Source of the DNA: a virus
Length of the DNA: 26,936 bases
Virus record (IMG/VR): IMGVR_UViG_3300025300_000084
Span: 1-26,936 of that record
Strand: one strand, 5' to 3'
Part shown: piece by piece, positions 1 to 8,072 of the stretch
Layout of the letters: each line of letters starts with the position of its first letter
Position numbering within the stretch: the first letter of the stretch is position 1
Notes under the pieces: generated by a model
Databases searched by the model: none
What the model saw: the letters and a program-made list of their open reading frames with translations, nothing else
What the model was told of the DNA's origin: nothing
Position numbers and translations under genes: made by a program

Positions 1-555
1 GCCTTGATTGGTGGACTACATCAACAACCTACACAACCACAGCAGCCAACTGACCAGGCTCAGTTCGAACAACAGCAATATTACGGCTTACTTTCTACAG
101 ACCCCATTGCTGCCCAAAACTATATGGACAAGTTCAGGTTTGGCATGTCTACTGAAGAGCTAACAACTAAACTCAACAACTTCAACCAGACTAACGAGCA
201 GATGCAAATAGGTCTGGCAGCACAGGAATTCCATCGCAGGGTGGGTGAGCAATGGCCTGCGACTCAAGAAGCCTCTGACGCAGTAACTAAACGAATACAG
301 GAGTTGGGTATGGATATCAGTGCCAACTCCCTGGAATTAGCCTTCTATCAACTCAAGAATGAGGGTTCTATCAAGGCCATAGAGCAAACTACAGAAACTG
401 CTGAAGAGACCACCTCTAGAGGATCTAATGCCCCACCAGTTGTAACCACTACAGACACTGGTGAACTCACTACTAATGAACCTGATCCTTACCACATGGA
501 TATGGATAAACTAAAGGTATTGGCAGAGAAAGAAGGAGTATTTGAGCAAACTTAA
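1..555 (+). CDS. Partial scaffolding-like head protein (5' end missing)
   Basis: The reading frame is already open at base 1, so the start lies upstream; the first in-window TTG at base 4 is probably not the real start. The visible 184 residues are hydrophilic, rich in Gln, Glu and Thr, largely helical in character (for example residues around TEELTTKLNNFNQTNEQMQ), and end in an acidic/basic mixed helix. Phage scaffold proteins usually have this composition and normally sit directly upstream of the major capsid gene, as here. The role is inferred from position and composition; no signature motif is visible, and it could instead be another head-assembly protein. A terminator follows 54 bases after the stop. 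Confidence 0.55.
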   Translation, partial: ALIGGLHQQPTQPQQPTDQAQFEQQQYYGLLSTDPIAAQNYMDKFRFGMSTEELTTKLNNFNQTNEQMQIGLAAQEFHRRVGEQWPATQEASDAVTKRIQELGMDISANSLELAFYQLKNEGSIKAIEQTTETAEETTSRGSNAPPVVTTTDTGELTTNEPDPYHMDMDKLKVLAEKEGVFEQT

Positions 556-608
556 TTGAGACATGTTAAGATATGTTAGACTGTTAGAAGCTAATCTCCA
601 TTTACTCC

Positions 609-655
609 TAACCCCCTGGCTGAATTACCTTACGATTTACTGGGGGGTTACTTTT
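609..655 (+). terminator. Rho-independent terminator after scaffold-like gene
   Basis: An 8-bp perfect inverted repeat, TAACCCCC (609-616) and GGGGGTTA (643-650), encloses a 26-nt loop and is followed by CTTTTTGG. It lies between the scaffold-like gene and the capsid promoter, so the capsid gene can be expressed separately and more strongly. The loop is longer than usual and the T-run is only five bases, so partial read-through is likely. Confidence 0.6.
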
Positions 656-675
656 TGGTCTACTGCCCAACCCAC

Positions 676-704
676 TAGACAATAACCACAACATCTGGTA
701 TAAC
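676..704 (+). promoter_or_regulatory. Sigma70-type promoter with extended -10 for the capsid gene
   Basis: TAGACA (676-681) and TATAAC (699-704) are separated by 17 bp, and a TG dinucleotide (696-697) makes an extended -10. It is the strongest promoter-like sequence seen in the window. The transcription start would be near 711, giving a leader of about 150 nt before the capsid ATG. The core ATCTGGTATA recurs upstream of the gene starting at 10306. Confidence 0.6.
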
Positions 705-712
705 TAAATAGG

Positions 713-736
713 ATAGATACAAGACAAGGTATCTAT
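713..736 (+). promoter_or_regulatory. Hairpin at the start of the capsid mRNA leader
   Basis: ATAGATAC (713-720) and GTATCTAT (729-736) form a perfect 8-bp stem with an 8-nt loop, beginning about two bases after the predicted transcription start. A 5'-terminal stem is a common way to stabilise abundant phage mRNAs such as that for capsid protein; that role is inferred here. It could also be a protein-binding dyad in DNA. Confidence 0.45.
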
Positions 737-861
737 TCATTTGCCATACCAAAGACAACTGGCTTGGCCATAGCCTAGAGGCAGACAACCTCAACGGTTT
801 TTGAACTGGGTGGGCAATTTATGCCTATCCACAACAATAACTTCTAGTGAGGTAATTGAAA

Positions 862-1830
862 ATGGCCTATACGCCAGCGTCAACTCTGACGACCTCTCCA
901 GGACTAAATCATTTAGCTACGGTTTATTATGAGCGCACTGCTCTAGATAATCTGAAGCAAATGCTGGTCTTTATGGATGTCACAGAGCCTGATGATATTC
1001 CTCGCAGATCTGGAAAAACAGTTCAGTTTTATCGTTATGGTGTTTTTGGTTCTAACACTGCTCCATCAGCCGAAGGAACAGTAGGAACTGGAATTACTCC
1101 ATCGACCAGCACTATCTCAGCCACTGTCAGTGAGTTTAGTGACTTCATCACTATTGCCTCATTGCTGCAGGAAACAGCTATTGATCCTATAGTTGAAAAT
1201 TCTGCCCGTGAGTTGGGATACCGTGCAGCTCTGTCAATAGATACGATTATCCGAGTGGAGCTGGAGTCCAACACTGGCAACGATACGGCACCTTTATCAG
1301 GTGCATCTACATCCATTTCAGATCTGCGATCCAATGTTAGTTTGCTTAAAGCTGTCAATGTCCTGCCCAGAATGGGTAGTGATTTTACTGGCATCTTTCA
1401 CCCCTATATCACTCATGACATCAAAGCCGATAACACTGCTGGTGGCTGGATTGACGTAATGAAATACGCCAACCCGTCACAGGCTTTGAACCATGAAGTT
1501 GGCAAGTCAGAGGGTGTGAGAATCATGGAGTCCACCAATGTGGGCACCAGTGGTAGCTCACCTAATGTCCTCTATGCTGGCTACATTGTGGGCCGTGGTG
1601 CTATAGGTGCTGTTTCACTTGCTGGACGTGGCCCTAGCCGACCTATGCGTGACCCGCGCAGGGGTGGACAGGCATTTCGCGTTAATGTCATTCCTGGACG
1701 ACCCCAGTTGGCAGATCCTGAAGGCAAGATTGGTGCAGCAATCTCTTATCGTTATGTGTTTGTCTCTGTACTGCTTGATGAGACCACGTTACGGTATCGA
1801 ACTATTAACTCAGACGCCACTCTGGTTTAG
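862..1830 (+). CDS. Major capsid protein, N4-gp56-like HK97 fold
   Basis: This 322-residue protein matches the N4-gp56 family of HK97-fold capsid proteins in layout: an N-terminal arm, a segment with a basic RRSGKTVQFYRYG stretch leading into the 'EGT' loop, a beta strand region ending in the ETAIDP helix, and a C-terminal part with a GRGA...SLAGRG stretch and a final YRYVF strand. It forms the icosahedral shell. ATG 862 is chosen over the in-frame TTG at 856 because GAGGT (849-853) is 8 bases from the ATG but only 2 from the TTG. The gene has its own promoter and a structured leader, as expected for the most abundant virion protein. Family assignment is by recognition of the pattern, not by alignment. 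Confidence 0.85.
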   Translation: MAYTPASTLTTSPGLNHLATVYYERTALDNLKQMLVFMDVTEPDDIPRRSGKTVQFYRYGVFGSNTAPSAEGTVGTGITPSTSTISATVSEFSDFITIASLLQETAIDPIVENSARELGYRAALSIDTIIRVELESNTGNDTAPLSGASTSISDLRSNVSLLKAVNVLPRMGSDFTGIFHPYITHDIKADNTAGGWIDVMKYANPSQALNHEVGKSEGVRIMESTNVGTSGSSPNVLYAGYIVGRGAIGAVSLAGRGPSRPMRDPRRGGQAFRVNVIPGRPQLADPEGKIGAAISYRYVFVSVLLDETTLRYRTINSDATLV

Positions 1831-1841
1831 GGGAGGTCATT

Positions 1842-2399
1842 ATGGGAAGAGCATCTATTATTGCCGTTCCACTTGTTACCCCTCGTGAGTTGAATCAGAG
1901 TGGTACTGGAACTACTGAAGTTGCCTTTACATCTGACGGAACTGTGCCTGTGTTCCTTCGTCTGCCATCAGCTGGTCAATTAGCTGAGGCAAATGGTACG
2001 ACCACGTCAATGTTCAAAGTCAGAGCCTGGGGCAGGGTTACTGGTGGAACTACAACCAATTTCACGGTTCAGATTCACTATCATGCTTCTGCAACTTCTG
2101 CGACTATTACAGCCAGTCGAGAGATTGAAGGTAGCGGAGCACAAGCGGTCAATTCTGAGTCTGGCAATTGGTGGATTGAGTCTTTGCTGACCTGGGACAC
2201 CACGTCCAACAAACTGAATGGGGTTGGCTCATCCATGGTTAACCGTAGTGTCACGACTGCGGCCATCTCAGATAACGAAATTACTTCGATTGACCCTGAT
2301 GCTGATGATACTAATGGCTTTATTGTTGCTGGTACATTTAGTGCTGGTAACGCATCCAACAAGGCTGTCTTAGATGGCTTTGTGCTTGAGGAGGTTTAG
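1842..2399 (+). CDS. Putative capsid decoration / beta-rich virion protein
   Basis: The 185-aa product is rich in Thr, Ser, Gly and Ala and shows the alternating pattern of a beta-sandwich (for example FKVRAWGRVTGGTTTNFTVQIHY broken into short strands). It has no signal peptide or membrane segment. It follows the capsid gene by 11 bases behind a strong GGGGAGGT ribosome site and is followed by a second protein of similar composition. Head decoration or head-fibre proteins often sit here, so that is the favoured role, but no family is recognised. Confidence 0.6.
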   Translation: MGRASIIAVPLVTPRELNQSGTGTTEVAFTSDGTVPVFLRLPSAGQLAEANGTTTSMFKVRAWGRVTGGTTTNFTVQIHYHASATSATITASREIEGSGAQAVNSESGNWWIESLLTWDTTSNKLNGVGSSMVNRSVTTAAISDNEITSIDPDADDTNGFIVAGTFSAGNASNKAVLDGFVLEEV

Positions 2400-2401
2400 C
2401 C

Positions 2402-2875
2402 ATGGGAACAGCATTTACAACTAGTCGTAATTTGGTTACTTCTGCTTCAGTAACCTCAGATACGTCCACTACATTAAGTGGAACGAATAATGCCCTGCCT
2501 ACAGGCACTCCGGCACATATTCGTTTGATATTTGATGTTACTGCTTTTACGGATACTGCTGGTGCTGGGGCTGCTGCTGTTGATTTTCTTTTGGAACACA
2601 GCCCTGATGGAGGGACCACCTTCTATGAGCATAGTCGTACAGCCTCGATAACCACATCCACTGGAACGCGAGAGTTGCGTTTTAAGAACTATCATGGACC
2701 TGGGGATGCAGCTGCCGAGCAGACTTTAGCACAAATTAGTGGTCCAACTGCTGATGCCAATGATGGTCTTATTATGAAGGATCATCGCATCACAGCCAGC
2801 ATATCAGGTACAGGTACAACAACCTTGACCTATACTGTCTGGGGGTCTGTCATGGAGGTTCATCCCTGGAACTGA
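2402..2875 (+). CDS. Second beta-rich virion protein, putative decoration or head protein
   Basis: A 157-aa Thr/Ser/Ala-rich protein with predicted all-beta character, beginning MGTAFT much as the preceding protein begins MGRASI. It contains a HSPDGGTTFYEHS segment typical of a beta-hairpin and a closing TLTYTVWGSVMEVHPW strand. It starts two bases after the previous stop, with GAGGAGG as ribosome site inside the end of that gene, so the two are translationally coupled and may function as a pair on the capsid surface. No named family is recognised. Confidence 0.6.
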   Translation: MGTAFTTSRNLVTSASVTSDTSTTLSGTNNALPTGTPAHIRLIFDVTAFTDTAGAGAAAVDFLLEHSPDGGTTFYEHSRTASITTSTGTRELRFKNYHGPGDAAAEQTLAQISGPTADANDGLIMKDHRITASISGTGTTTLTYTVWGSVMEVHPWN

Positions 2876-2878
2876 TTC

Positions 2879-3451
2879 ATGCTGGTCAAAACTGAAGATA
2901 GCATTGCTAAGGTTGCTGCTGTTGACGCTAAGAAAGCCACCCAGCGGCAGCAATCTGATGCAGTTCGCCAACAGATAAATGCAGATAAAGCGTCTGTACC
3001 AGCTACGGGGGTAGTGACTACACACCCAGAGGCTGATATTGGACAAGTGGGGTGTGCCATGCACTCTACAGAGTTAATCTCAAAACTACACAAGCTCAAT
3101 CCAAACCTTCATTTTGAGGTAGCTCGTGCAGACGCCAATTTGATGGGGGTCTATCGATTACACCCCCAAGCCATTCGTCCAGATGGTGAACATAGAGAGT
3201 TCATCACAAGGATGCAACGGGGTATTATGCCTGAGCATCATATGTTCATACCTCGTTTTGAGGATCGTCCTGATCCTGATCAGACTGGTCAAATGCATTC
3301 CACACCTACAGTTGACGATATGATTTGGGGTTGGAGAACTGTTCTTGCCCGTCTAATTAGAGTTCAGGCCATTACACAGACACAGGTAGACAGGTATTTT
3401 GGTGTGCCTGCTGGAAATAACCCACGCTGGCAAGTGGCAGTCACGCAATAG
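2879..3451 (+). CDS. Hypothetical virion-region protein
   Basis: A 190-aa soluble protein. The first 45 residues are Ala/Lys/Gln-rich and probably helical; the middle contains a compact fold with HFEVARADANLMGVYRLHP and several His, Arg and Asp residues; the C-terminal part has a WRTVLARLIRVQAIT helix. It lies three bases after the preceding stop with only a weak ribosome site, implying coupling. A protein of this kind in the head region may be a head completion or internal protein, but I do not recognise the family. Confidence 0.55.
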   Translation: MLVKTEDSIAKVAAVDAKKATQRQQSDAVRQQINADKASVPATGVVTTHPEADIGQVGCAMHSTELISKLHKLNPNLHFEVARADANLMGVYRLHPQAIRPDGEHREFITRMQRGIMPEHHMFIPRFEDRPDPDQTGQMHSTPTVDDMIWGWRTVLARLIRVQAITQTQVDRYFGVPAGNNPRWQVAVTQ

Positions 3452-3458
3452 GAGATTT

Positions 3459-3863
3459 ATGCCCTTAGAGAAAACATTAAAACCATCCACCACCTTAAAC
3501 CTGACGGCTGAACAACTCACCAAGATTATTGAGGAGTCTAAAAAGCCAGACGAGGAGACACAGGCTGAAGAAGCTCGTCAGAAAAGGTTACGGCAGAACT
3601 CTCGTAAAATGTTGCGAGAGCAAATGCTCAGGGCACAGGAATTAAAACAGGCTCATGAGGATAACTGTAACCATCTTAAGGAAGATGGAACCAGTGCTAT
3701 CATGGGTCAAGCTCATACTAGAGATCATGCCAAGGAAGGATCTGTCCAAATGTATGTGGGTATTTGTATCCATTGCATGAAGGAATGGGAGCCTGTTCCG
3801 GCTGACCGTATACCCAATATAGGTGGCCGTTCAAGGATAGGAGATGGCAGCAGCTTTTTCTAG
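3459..3863 (+). CDS. Small zinc-finger-like hypothetical protein
   Basis: A 134-aa protein with a charged, helical N-terminal half (an EETQAEEARQKRLRQ-type coiled coil) and a C-terminal putative metal site: Cys in DNCNH, then His residues in AHTRDHAKEG, then CIHC followed by a conserved-looking MKEW. ATG 3459 is preferred to an upstream in-frame ATG at 3399 because TAGGAGATTT precedes it and the upstream start would overlap the previous gene by 53 bases. Proteins with a 'C-H...CxxC-xEW' arrangement are common in phage structural regions without a known job. Confidence 0.6.
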   Translation: MPLEKTLKPSTTLNLTAEQLTKIIEESKKPDEETQAEEARQKRLRQNSRKMLREQMLRAQELKQAHEDNCNHLKEDGTSAIMGQAHTRDHAKEGSVQMYVGICIHCMKEWEPVPADRIPNIGGRSRIGDGSSFF

Positions 3864-3865
3864 TC

Positions 3866-4090
3866 ATGAAGCCTTTAGGTGCAGCCTTGGTTCTAATGTT
3901 GGTCACTCAGCTAGCTGGTACAGGTACTGGTGCAACTGAAATAGGGCTGCGTTTAATTGATGTCGTTGGTCTGGGAGTTTCTGGGACTGTTCTATTGGCC
4001 TTAGTTGCTGCTGCTGTCAAGTATGGCAGGCTTCTGGAAAAGGTAGACGATCTGCAAAATGAGGTCGAACGCCTTAGAAATAAGTTTTAA
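3866..4090 (+). CDS. Small membrane protein with C-terminal coiled coil, holin-like
   Basis: A 74-aa protein. Residues about 4-18 are hydrophobic and signal-like, residues about 30-51 form a clear transmembrane segment (VVGLGVSGTVLLALVAAAV), and residues 53-74 are a heptad-type charged helix (LLEKVDDLQNEVERLRNKF). One or two membrane segments followed by a coiled coil is a recurring holin or holin-accessory layout. It could equally be a membrane-anchored virion or spanin-type protein. No endolysin gene is recognised nearby, which weakens the lysis assignment. Confidence 0.5.
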   Translation: MKPLGAALVLMLVTQLAGTGTGATEIGLRLIDVVGLGVSGTVLLALVAAAVKYGRLLEKVDDLQNEVERLRNKF

Positions 4091-4096
4091 AAGAGA

Positions 4097-4151
4097 GATG
4101 GCCCAAGCTGGTGTGTTCGTAGGTTAAACCCCGAAGCCAGCCCAGGCCATC
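4097..4151 (+). promoter_or_regulatory. Long imperfect hairpin in the leader of the adaptor gene
   Basis: The 128-base gap between the holin-like gene and the adaptor gene holds nested complementary segments: GATGGCC (4097-4103) with GGCCATC (4145-4151), GCTGG (4107-4111) with CCAGC (4137-4141), TTCG (4116-4119) with CGAA (4132-4135), and GGT/ACC at the tip. The order is consistent with a single 55-nt hairpin with small internal loops. No T-run follows, so it is not a typical terminator. A second, smaller pairing (GTGCT 4176-4180 with AGCAC 4206-4210) lies just before the next start codon. Confidence 0.45.
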
Positions 4152-4218
4152 ACACCTCACCAAAAATTGGCCAAGGTGCTTTTCTCCGTCATGGGTCTTC
4201 ATCCTAGCACAGATTAAA

Positions 4219-4950
4219 ATGGCTAGCACATATACATTTCAAAACGCCTACGATATTGCCACTGTTGCTTCCTCTTCAACAGCCATTACTACTGCAGCCC
4301 AGATTGGCATTGCAGATATGGTCAACAAGGAAATCTGGAAGTTTTTGCCATGGTCTTTTACATCATCCAATCTGACAAGCATCTCATTATCGGCCAGTGT
4401 TCAAGACTACACAATCTCCAACACTGATGTTTATAAGCTGACAAAATTATGGCTGACTCGCACAGACACAGCCCCTGATCAATATAAGATGCTCAATCTT
4501 TGGCAATATCTACCGCCAAACCTTCAAGTTCAGCAAACCTTTAATGGCCATAGAGGTATTGCCTATATTAAAGAGGGCACTAATGATCGGTTGCGTTTGG
4601 AATATTCTGTAAATCTGCCTACTGATGTCACTGTTCAGATTGATGGTGAATACCAATACAACCCTACAAATGTAACTGCTCTATCAAGTTCCATAGCCTA
4701 CGATGATCGTCATATTGATGTTGTGGTAAATGGCCTGATTTATTACATCTATAGGTTTACTAATGATGTCAGGGCAGGTGAAATGAGGATTGATCGTTCA
4801 GGTAATCGTGCTTATACAGGTGCTTTTGGCACTTATATGAATAGCCTCCAAGCCATGGCAGATACTGAAGACTGGGCAGATCAGCCCCAATTTCCTGATG
4901 CCAATTTTGGTGATTTTAGGGGCACTAATCCTGGTTTATTTGGGACGTGA
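4219..4950 (+). CDS. Head-tail adaptor protein (tail tubular A / gp4-like)
   Basis: A 243-aa protein whose N-terminal half is helical (an early IADMVNKEIWKFLPWSF helix), followed by beta strands with a 'QDYTI' turn, a 'YKLTKLWL' strand, and a C-terminal helical part that ends in an acidic, Pro-rich tail. This layout is typical of podovirus adaptor proteins that form the dodecameric ring beneath the portal. The gene lies immediately upstream of the nozzle-like gene, which is the usual order in short-tailed phages. ATG 4219 has no clear ribosome site, so the preceding structured leader may matter for its translation. Confidence 0.65.
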   Translation: MASTYTFQNAYDIATVASSSTAITTAAQIGIADMVNKEIWKFLPWSFTSSNLTSISLSASVQDYTISNTDVYKLTKLWLTRTDTAPDQYKMLNLWQYLPPNLQVQQTFNGHRGIAYIKEGTNDRLRLEYSVNLPTDVTVQIDGEYQYNPTNVTALSSSIAYDDRHIDVVVNGLIYYIYRFTNDVRAGEMRIDRSGNRAYTGAFGTYMNSLQAMADTEDWADQPQFPDANFGDFRGTNPGLFGT

Positions 4951-4969
4951 GCCTTGCTGAGGTAGCTGA

Positions 4970-6781
4970 ATGCCCCTACCACGCCAAGTCAGACATCACA
5001 AATTCAACCCCATGGCCCTGCCCTATGTGCCATATGCCTCTACCTCTGCTATACAACCTAGACTAGTTGCTGGAGGTAATGTAGCCATTGAAGCCAATGG
5101 TGATCTAGTCCGCAGACCAGGCTTTACAACCCACACGGCAGATAACTTTACCAGTGCCTTTACCATTGAACGATTTGCTCATTGGCAATCTTGGGCAGGT
5201 GTCCATTACGTCTTTACCAATGTTATAAGTAGCAGTCTGTCAAGAATATACAAACAGCAAGTCGGCACAGACACCACATTCCAGCTTATATTCACATCCT
5301 CTACGGCTGAACCCTTTGATTTTACTATTGCCAACAACAACGTCTTCATGGCCAATGGTACAGATATGGAGCGTTATGACGGTACTAATGTTAGAAGCTG
5401 GGGAATTGTTGGCCCCAGCATTGCTCCAACTATGACAGATAGTGGTGCTGGCAATGTTCCAGCATCCATTCAACATACATGGGTTTATGCTTTTGGAAAC
5501 TCCACCACAGAGCATATCTCAGACGTTAGCCTTGTATCTGATGCCCAGACAACTGCCACACAGAACTGGACCCTTTCAGGAAGTGGCACCACAGATGATC
5601 AGGTTGATCGTGTTCATCTTTATCGTACACAAGATGGTGGTAGTATCCATTTTGAATGGTCTGACAGCCCCAAGGCCTACACAGCAAATGGTAGTGATTT
5701 TCAGCATACCGACAGCAATACAGATGCCCAGTTAAAGGCAACTCAATCTCCTATACCAACTATTAATGAGGAACCTAGAGCTGGATTCCAGCCTACTTTG
5801 TTTGCAGGCCGCATCTGGTTTTTTAAGAATGATAGTCTCTACTATACTGGTTTTGAGGAGGTCAATAATGGGCGTTTTGAGGAATCAGCCCCTTTGGATA
5901 ATGAATACAGATTTGGCCAGCAAATCACAGGTCTGGCTGCTACTGGGGGGTTCCTTCTGGTCTTCACAAGAAGTGGCATATTCAGAATCAGCGGAGACTC
6001 TCTCTCAACTTTCAGACGAGACACTTTGTCATCTACTGGAGGGGTACATAACAGAGCAACAGTAGCTTCTGCAGGAGACATCATTGGATGGCTGGACACA
6101 GGAAATATTGTTAGAGTTACCAATGGCGTAGAGATTAAGGAGATCAGCCAGCCTATTCGTAGTGATATAGAAACGATCAATCATTCAAATGCCCATATGA
6201 CATTCTGGGATGATGGTAGAAGACACTGGCTTGTGTTGATGGATGGTGGTGGGAATAAGCTATTTATTTATGACTTTGATTTAGAGTTATGGTATCCCCC
6301 CTGGAGTATTACCACTCCAACAGCTGTAGGCAGAGGAGAGACAGCTAATGGCACTCACAGGCTGTTTTTAGGCCGCACAAACGGCAGTACAAATGTGCCC
6401 TTGCGTATGAATACAGCCACATTTCAAGATGAAAGTACTAACTATTCGGCCAATATTATAACTAACTTATTAGACTTTACAGATCCTGATAACCCAAGAC
6501 AAGTTGGTCAATTGGAGAGCATCATTGTAGAACGTAATTCAATAGTTCCAAGTAATGTCACATTCCTGTTTGATGAAGATCCCAAAACAGGTACGTTCAC
6601 GGCTGCAGCTTCTGCCAAGGACACTCCCAATAGAACAGCAGGAACAACTTTAGTTGAACAATGGTATGATGGGAATCGTAGTGATTCAGGCCGCAGGTGC
6701 TCAATACAAATAACATGGGCAGCGGCCAATAGTGAATTCATCCTGCATGCAATGTCTGTTGGCTATTTAACTAAGGATTAG
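4970..6781 (+). CDS. Tail nozzle / stabilisation protein, beta-propeller (tail tubular B-like)
   Basis: This 603-aa protein has repeating beta-rich blades and begins with the characteristic 'G-G-N-x-x-x...NGDLVRRPGF' opening of podovirus nozzle and packaged-DNA stabilisation proteins. Further propeller-like stretches are RIWFFKNDSLYYTG, GGFLLVFTRSGIFRISG and HWLVLMDGGGNKLFIYDFD. In the virion it would form the tail tube end that plugs the packaged DNA and opens on infection. GAGGT (4959-4963) lies nine bases before the ATG. Size and position next to the adaptor fit T7 gp12 or P22 gp10-type proteins. Functional assignment is strong; exact family membership is not tested. Confidence 0.75.
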   Translation: MPLPRQVRHHKFNPMALPYVPYASTSAIQPRLVAGGNVAIEANGDLVRRPGFTTHTADNFTSAFTIERFAHWQSWAGVHYVFTNVISSSLSRIYKQQVGTDTTFQLIFTSSTAEPFDFTIANNNVFMANGTDMERYDGTNVRSWGIVGPSIAPTMTDSGAGNVPASIQHTWVYAFGNSTTEHISDVSLVSDAQTTATQNWTLSGSGTTDDQVDRVHLYRTQDGGSIHFEWSDSPKAYTANGSDFQHTDSNTDAQLKATQSPIPTINEEPRAGFQPTLFAGRIWFFKNDSLYYTGFEEVNNGRFEESAPLDNEYRFGQQITGLAATGGFLLVFTRSGIFRISGDSLSTFRRDTLSSTGGVHNRATVASAGDIIGWLDTGNIVRVTNGVEIKEISQPIRSDIETINHSNAHMTFWDDGRRHWLVLMDGGGNKLFIYDFDLELWYPPWSITTPTAVGRGETANGTHRLFLGRTNGSTNVPLRMNTATFQDESTNYSANIITNLLDFTDPDNPRQVGQLESIIVERNSIVPSNVTFLFDEDPKTGTFTAAASAKDTPNRTAGTTLVEQWYDGNRSDSGRRCSIQITWAAANSEFILHAMSVGYLTKD

Positions 6782-6797
6782 TAAAAGGTGAGAATAG

Positions 6798-7079
6798 ATG
6801 AGACATTTTCTGTTATCACTAATTCTATTGGTCCTATGCTCTGGCTGTGCTGCTAAAGCACTAAACTCCACTCCTCCAATTTTTAATAATGGTTATTCTT
6901 ATCTAAAACGTAACGATGGGTCTATTCTACTTCTCACTAAAGATGTATCACCTGCAGGGGGGAAATATTTAGATAAAGCAATGAAGGAAGTCGGTTGTGG
7001 TCTTTGTACTGTGACTTGGGCTGGTACAGTCTATGACATTATGCAGTACGAAGAAGTTGCCCCATCTATACCGGAGTAA
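6798..7079 (+). CDS. Small putative lipoprotein
   Basis: A 93-aa protein with a short positive start (MRHF), a hydrophobic core LLSLILLVL and a CSGC lipobox-like ending, so lipidation at about Cys17 is likely although Cys at the -3 position is unusual. The mature part has two more cysteines in a GCGLC cluster and no membrane segment. Phage lipoproteins in this position can be outer spanins or superinfection-exclusion factors. It is not Pro-rich like classical Rz1, and no partner inner spanin is recognised, so the role is open. Confidence 0.6.
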   Translation: MRHFLLSLILLVLCSGCAAKALNSTPPIFNNGYSYLKRNDGSILLLTKDVSPAGGKYLDKAMKEVGCGLCTVTWAGTVYDIMQYEEVAPSIPE

Positions 7080-7083
7080 TTGA

Positions 7084-7911
7084 TTGCAACTTATCTCATT
7101 TTCAATCCCAAAATCGTTAGAAAAATTGGTAGTCTGTCCTCTTGGAGACATCCAATGGTCAGGTGAAGCTGGATCTACAGCTCAAGATCAACTCAAACGT
7201 CATATAGATTACTGCCTTGAGTTGGGGGCATATTTTGTAGGCACAGGTGACTACATTGATTTCCTTAGCCCTTCCAATCGTAAGAGGCTAATGCGTGCTG
7301 ATCTCTATGATACCTCTAAGGATGCTATCAGTCAGAAGTCCCGTGAACTGGTTGAGGAGGTCTTTGACAAGTTTCTCAAGCCAACTGTAGGTAGATGGAT
7401 GGGTATCGTTGAGGGCCATCATTTCTACCAAATTGAGAACGAGACAACAGATGAATGGTTAGCTGAAAAGCTCAAATGCCAATTTCTAGGTACATCTGCC
7501 TTCATTCGAGTGCCCAGTGCTGATTGGGTAATTTATGTTCATCATGGCACAGGTGGTGGCAAGTTACCTGGGAGTACTCTCAACCGCATATATCACCTTG
7601 CAGCTGGTCTACAAGGAGCAGAGGTTTATGTTCTTGGCCATGACACAAAGTTGGGAGCAAGCCATCTATCCAGACCATTCATCAAATGGGGCAAACGCAA
7701 CAGCGAACATGAACTAGAGAGCAGGGATGTGTTTTTGGTTAGTTCTGGAGGATTTAGCAGATCTAACATTGTGGGGCATCGTATAGGTGGTGTTATCAGA
7801 GGGGATTATGCTGAGCGAGGGCTTATGACTCCATCACCGCTTTCAGCTCCAATCATAACTGTAAACCTTAGATCTAAGACCAAGGAGCATCGTACATGGG
7901 TGAGTATATAG
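7084..7911 (+). CDS. Calcineurin-like metallophosphoesterase
   Basis: The 275-aa protein carries the order of metallophosphoesterase motifs: GD at residues 21-22 (GDIQW), GDxxD at 55-59 (GTGDYID), a GHH at 111-113 where most family members have GNH, a His pair at 153-154 (VHHGTG), and GHD at 185-187 in place of the final GHxH. The fold and dimetal hydrolase role are well supported; the substrate is unknown and could be a nucleotide, nucleic acid or phosphoprotein. The TTG start at 7084 has GGAG seven bases upstream. The two altered motifs could change metal use or activity. It is followed by the overlapping ribbon-helix-helix gene. Confidence 0.75.
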   Translation: MQLISFSIPKSLEKLVVCPLGDIQWSGEAGSTAQDQLKRHIDYCLELGAYFVGTGDYIDFLSPSNRKRLMRADLYDTSKDAISQKSRELVEEVFDKFLKPTVGRWMGIVEGHHFYQIENETTDEWLAEKLKCQFLGTSAFIRVPSADWVIYVHHGTGGGKLPGSTLNRIYHLAAGLQGAEVYVLGHDTKLGASHLSRPFIKWGKRNSEHELESRDVFLVSSGGFSRSNIVGHRIGGVIRGDYAERGLMTPSPLSAPIITVNLRSKTKEHRTWVSI

Positions 7912-8072
7912 GCGAAAATATTGGGGATACCCAGCTAATCAATCCAAAGATTTTAATACCTGTTGAGTTGCACAAAAGGCTCAGGATTATGGCAATTTTA
8001 CGTGGGAAACGGGTGAACGAGGTTGTTATAGAGATATTGGTAGAACACACTAAAGATTTGAAGCTAGACTAA
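7896..8072 (+). CDS. Ribbon-helix-helix (Arc/CopG-like) DNA-binding protein
   Basis: A 58-aa gene that is easily missed because of its size. AAGGAG (7882-7887) lies eight bases before ATG 7896. The product has a short N-terminal lead followed by the strand KILIPVELHKRLRIMAI, a turn (LRGKRV) and a second helix NEVVIEILVEH, the standard ribbon-helix-helix order of Arc, MetJ and CopG relatives. These bind operator DNA as dimers through the strand. It overlaps the metallophosphoesterase gene by 16 bases and the next gene by one base (TAATG), so it is part of a coupled late cluster and may autoregulate or repress a phage promoter. Confidence 0.75.
   Translation: MGEYIGENIGDTQLINPKILIPVELHKRLRIMAILRGKRVNEVVIEILVEHTKDLKLD

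Noticed and set aside
757-825. tRNA-like segment with a D-arm-like 'TAGCCTAGAGGCAGA' in the capsid leader
   Set aside because: No acceptor stem pairing, no valid anticodon stem and no TTCGANNC T-arm can be assembled, so it is not called a tRNA.
1035-1394. Minus-strand frame inside the capsid gene
   Set aside because: It is the antisense shadow of a confidently assigned capsid gene and has no supporting start signals.
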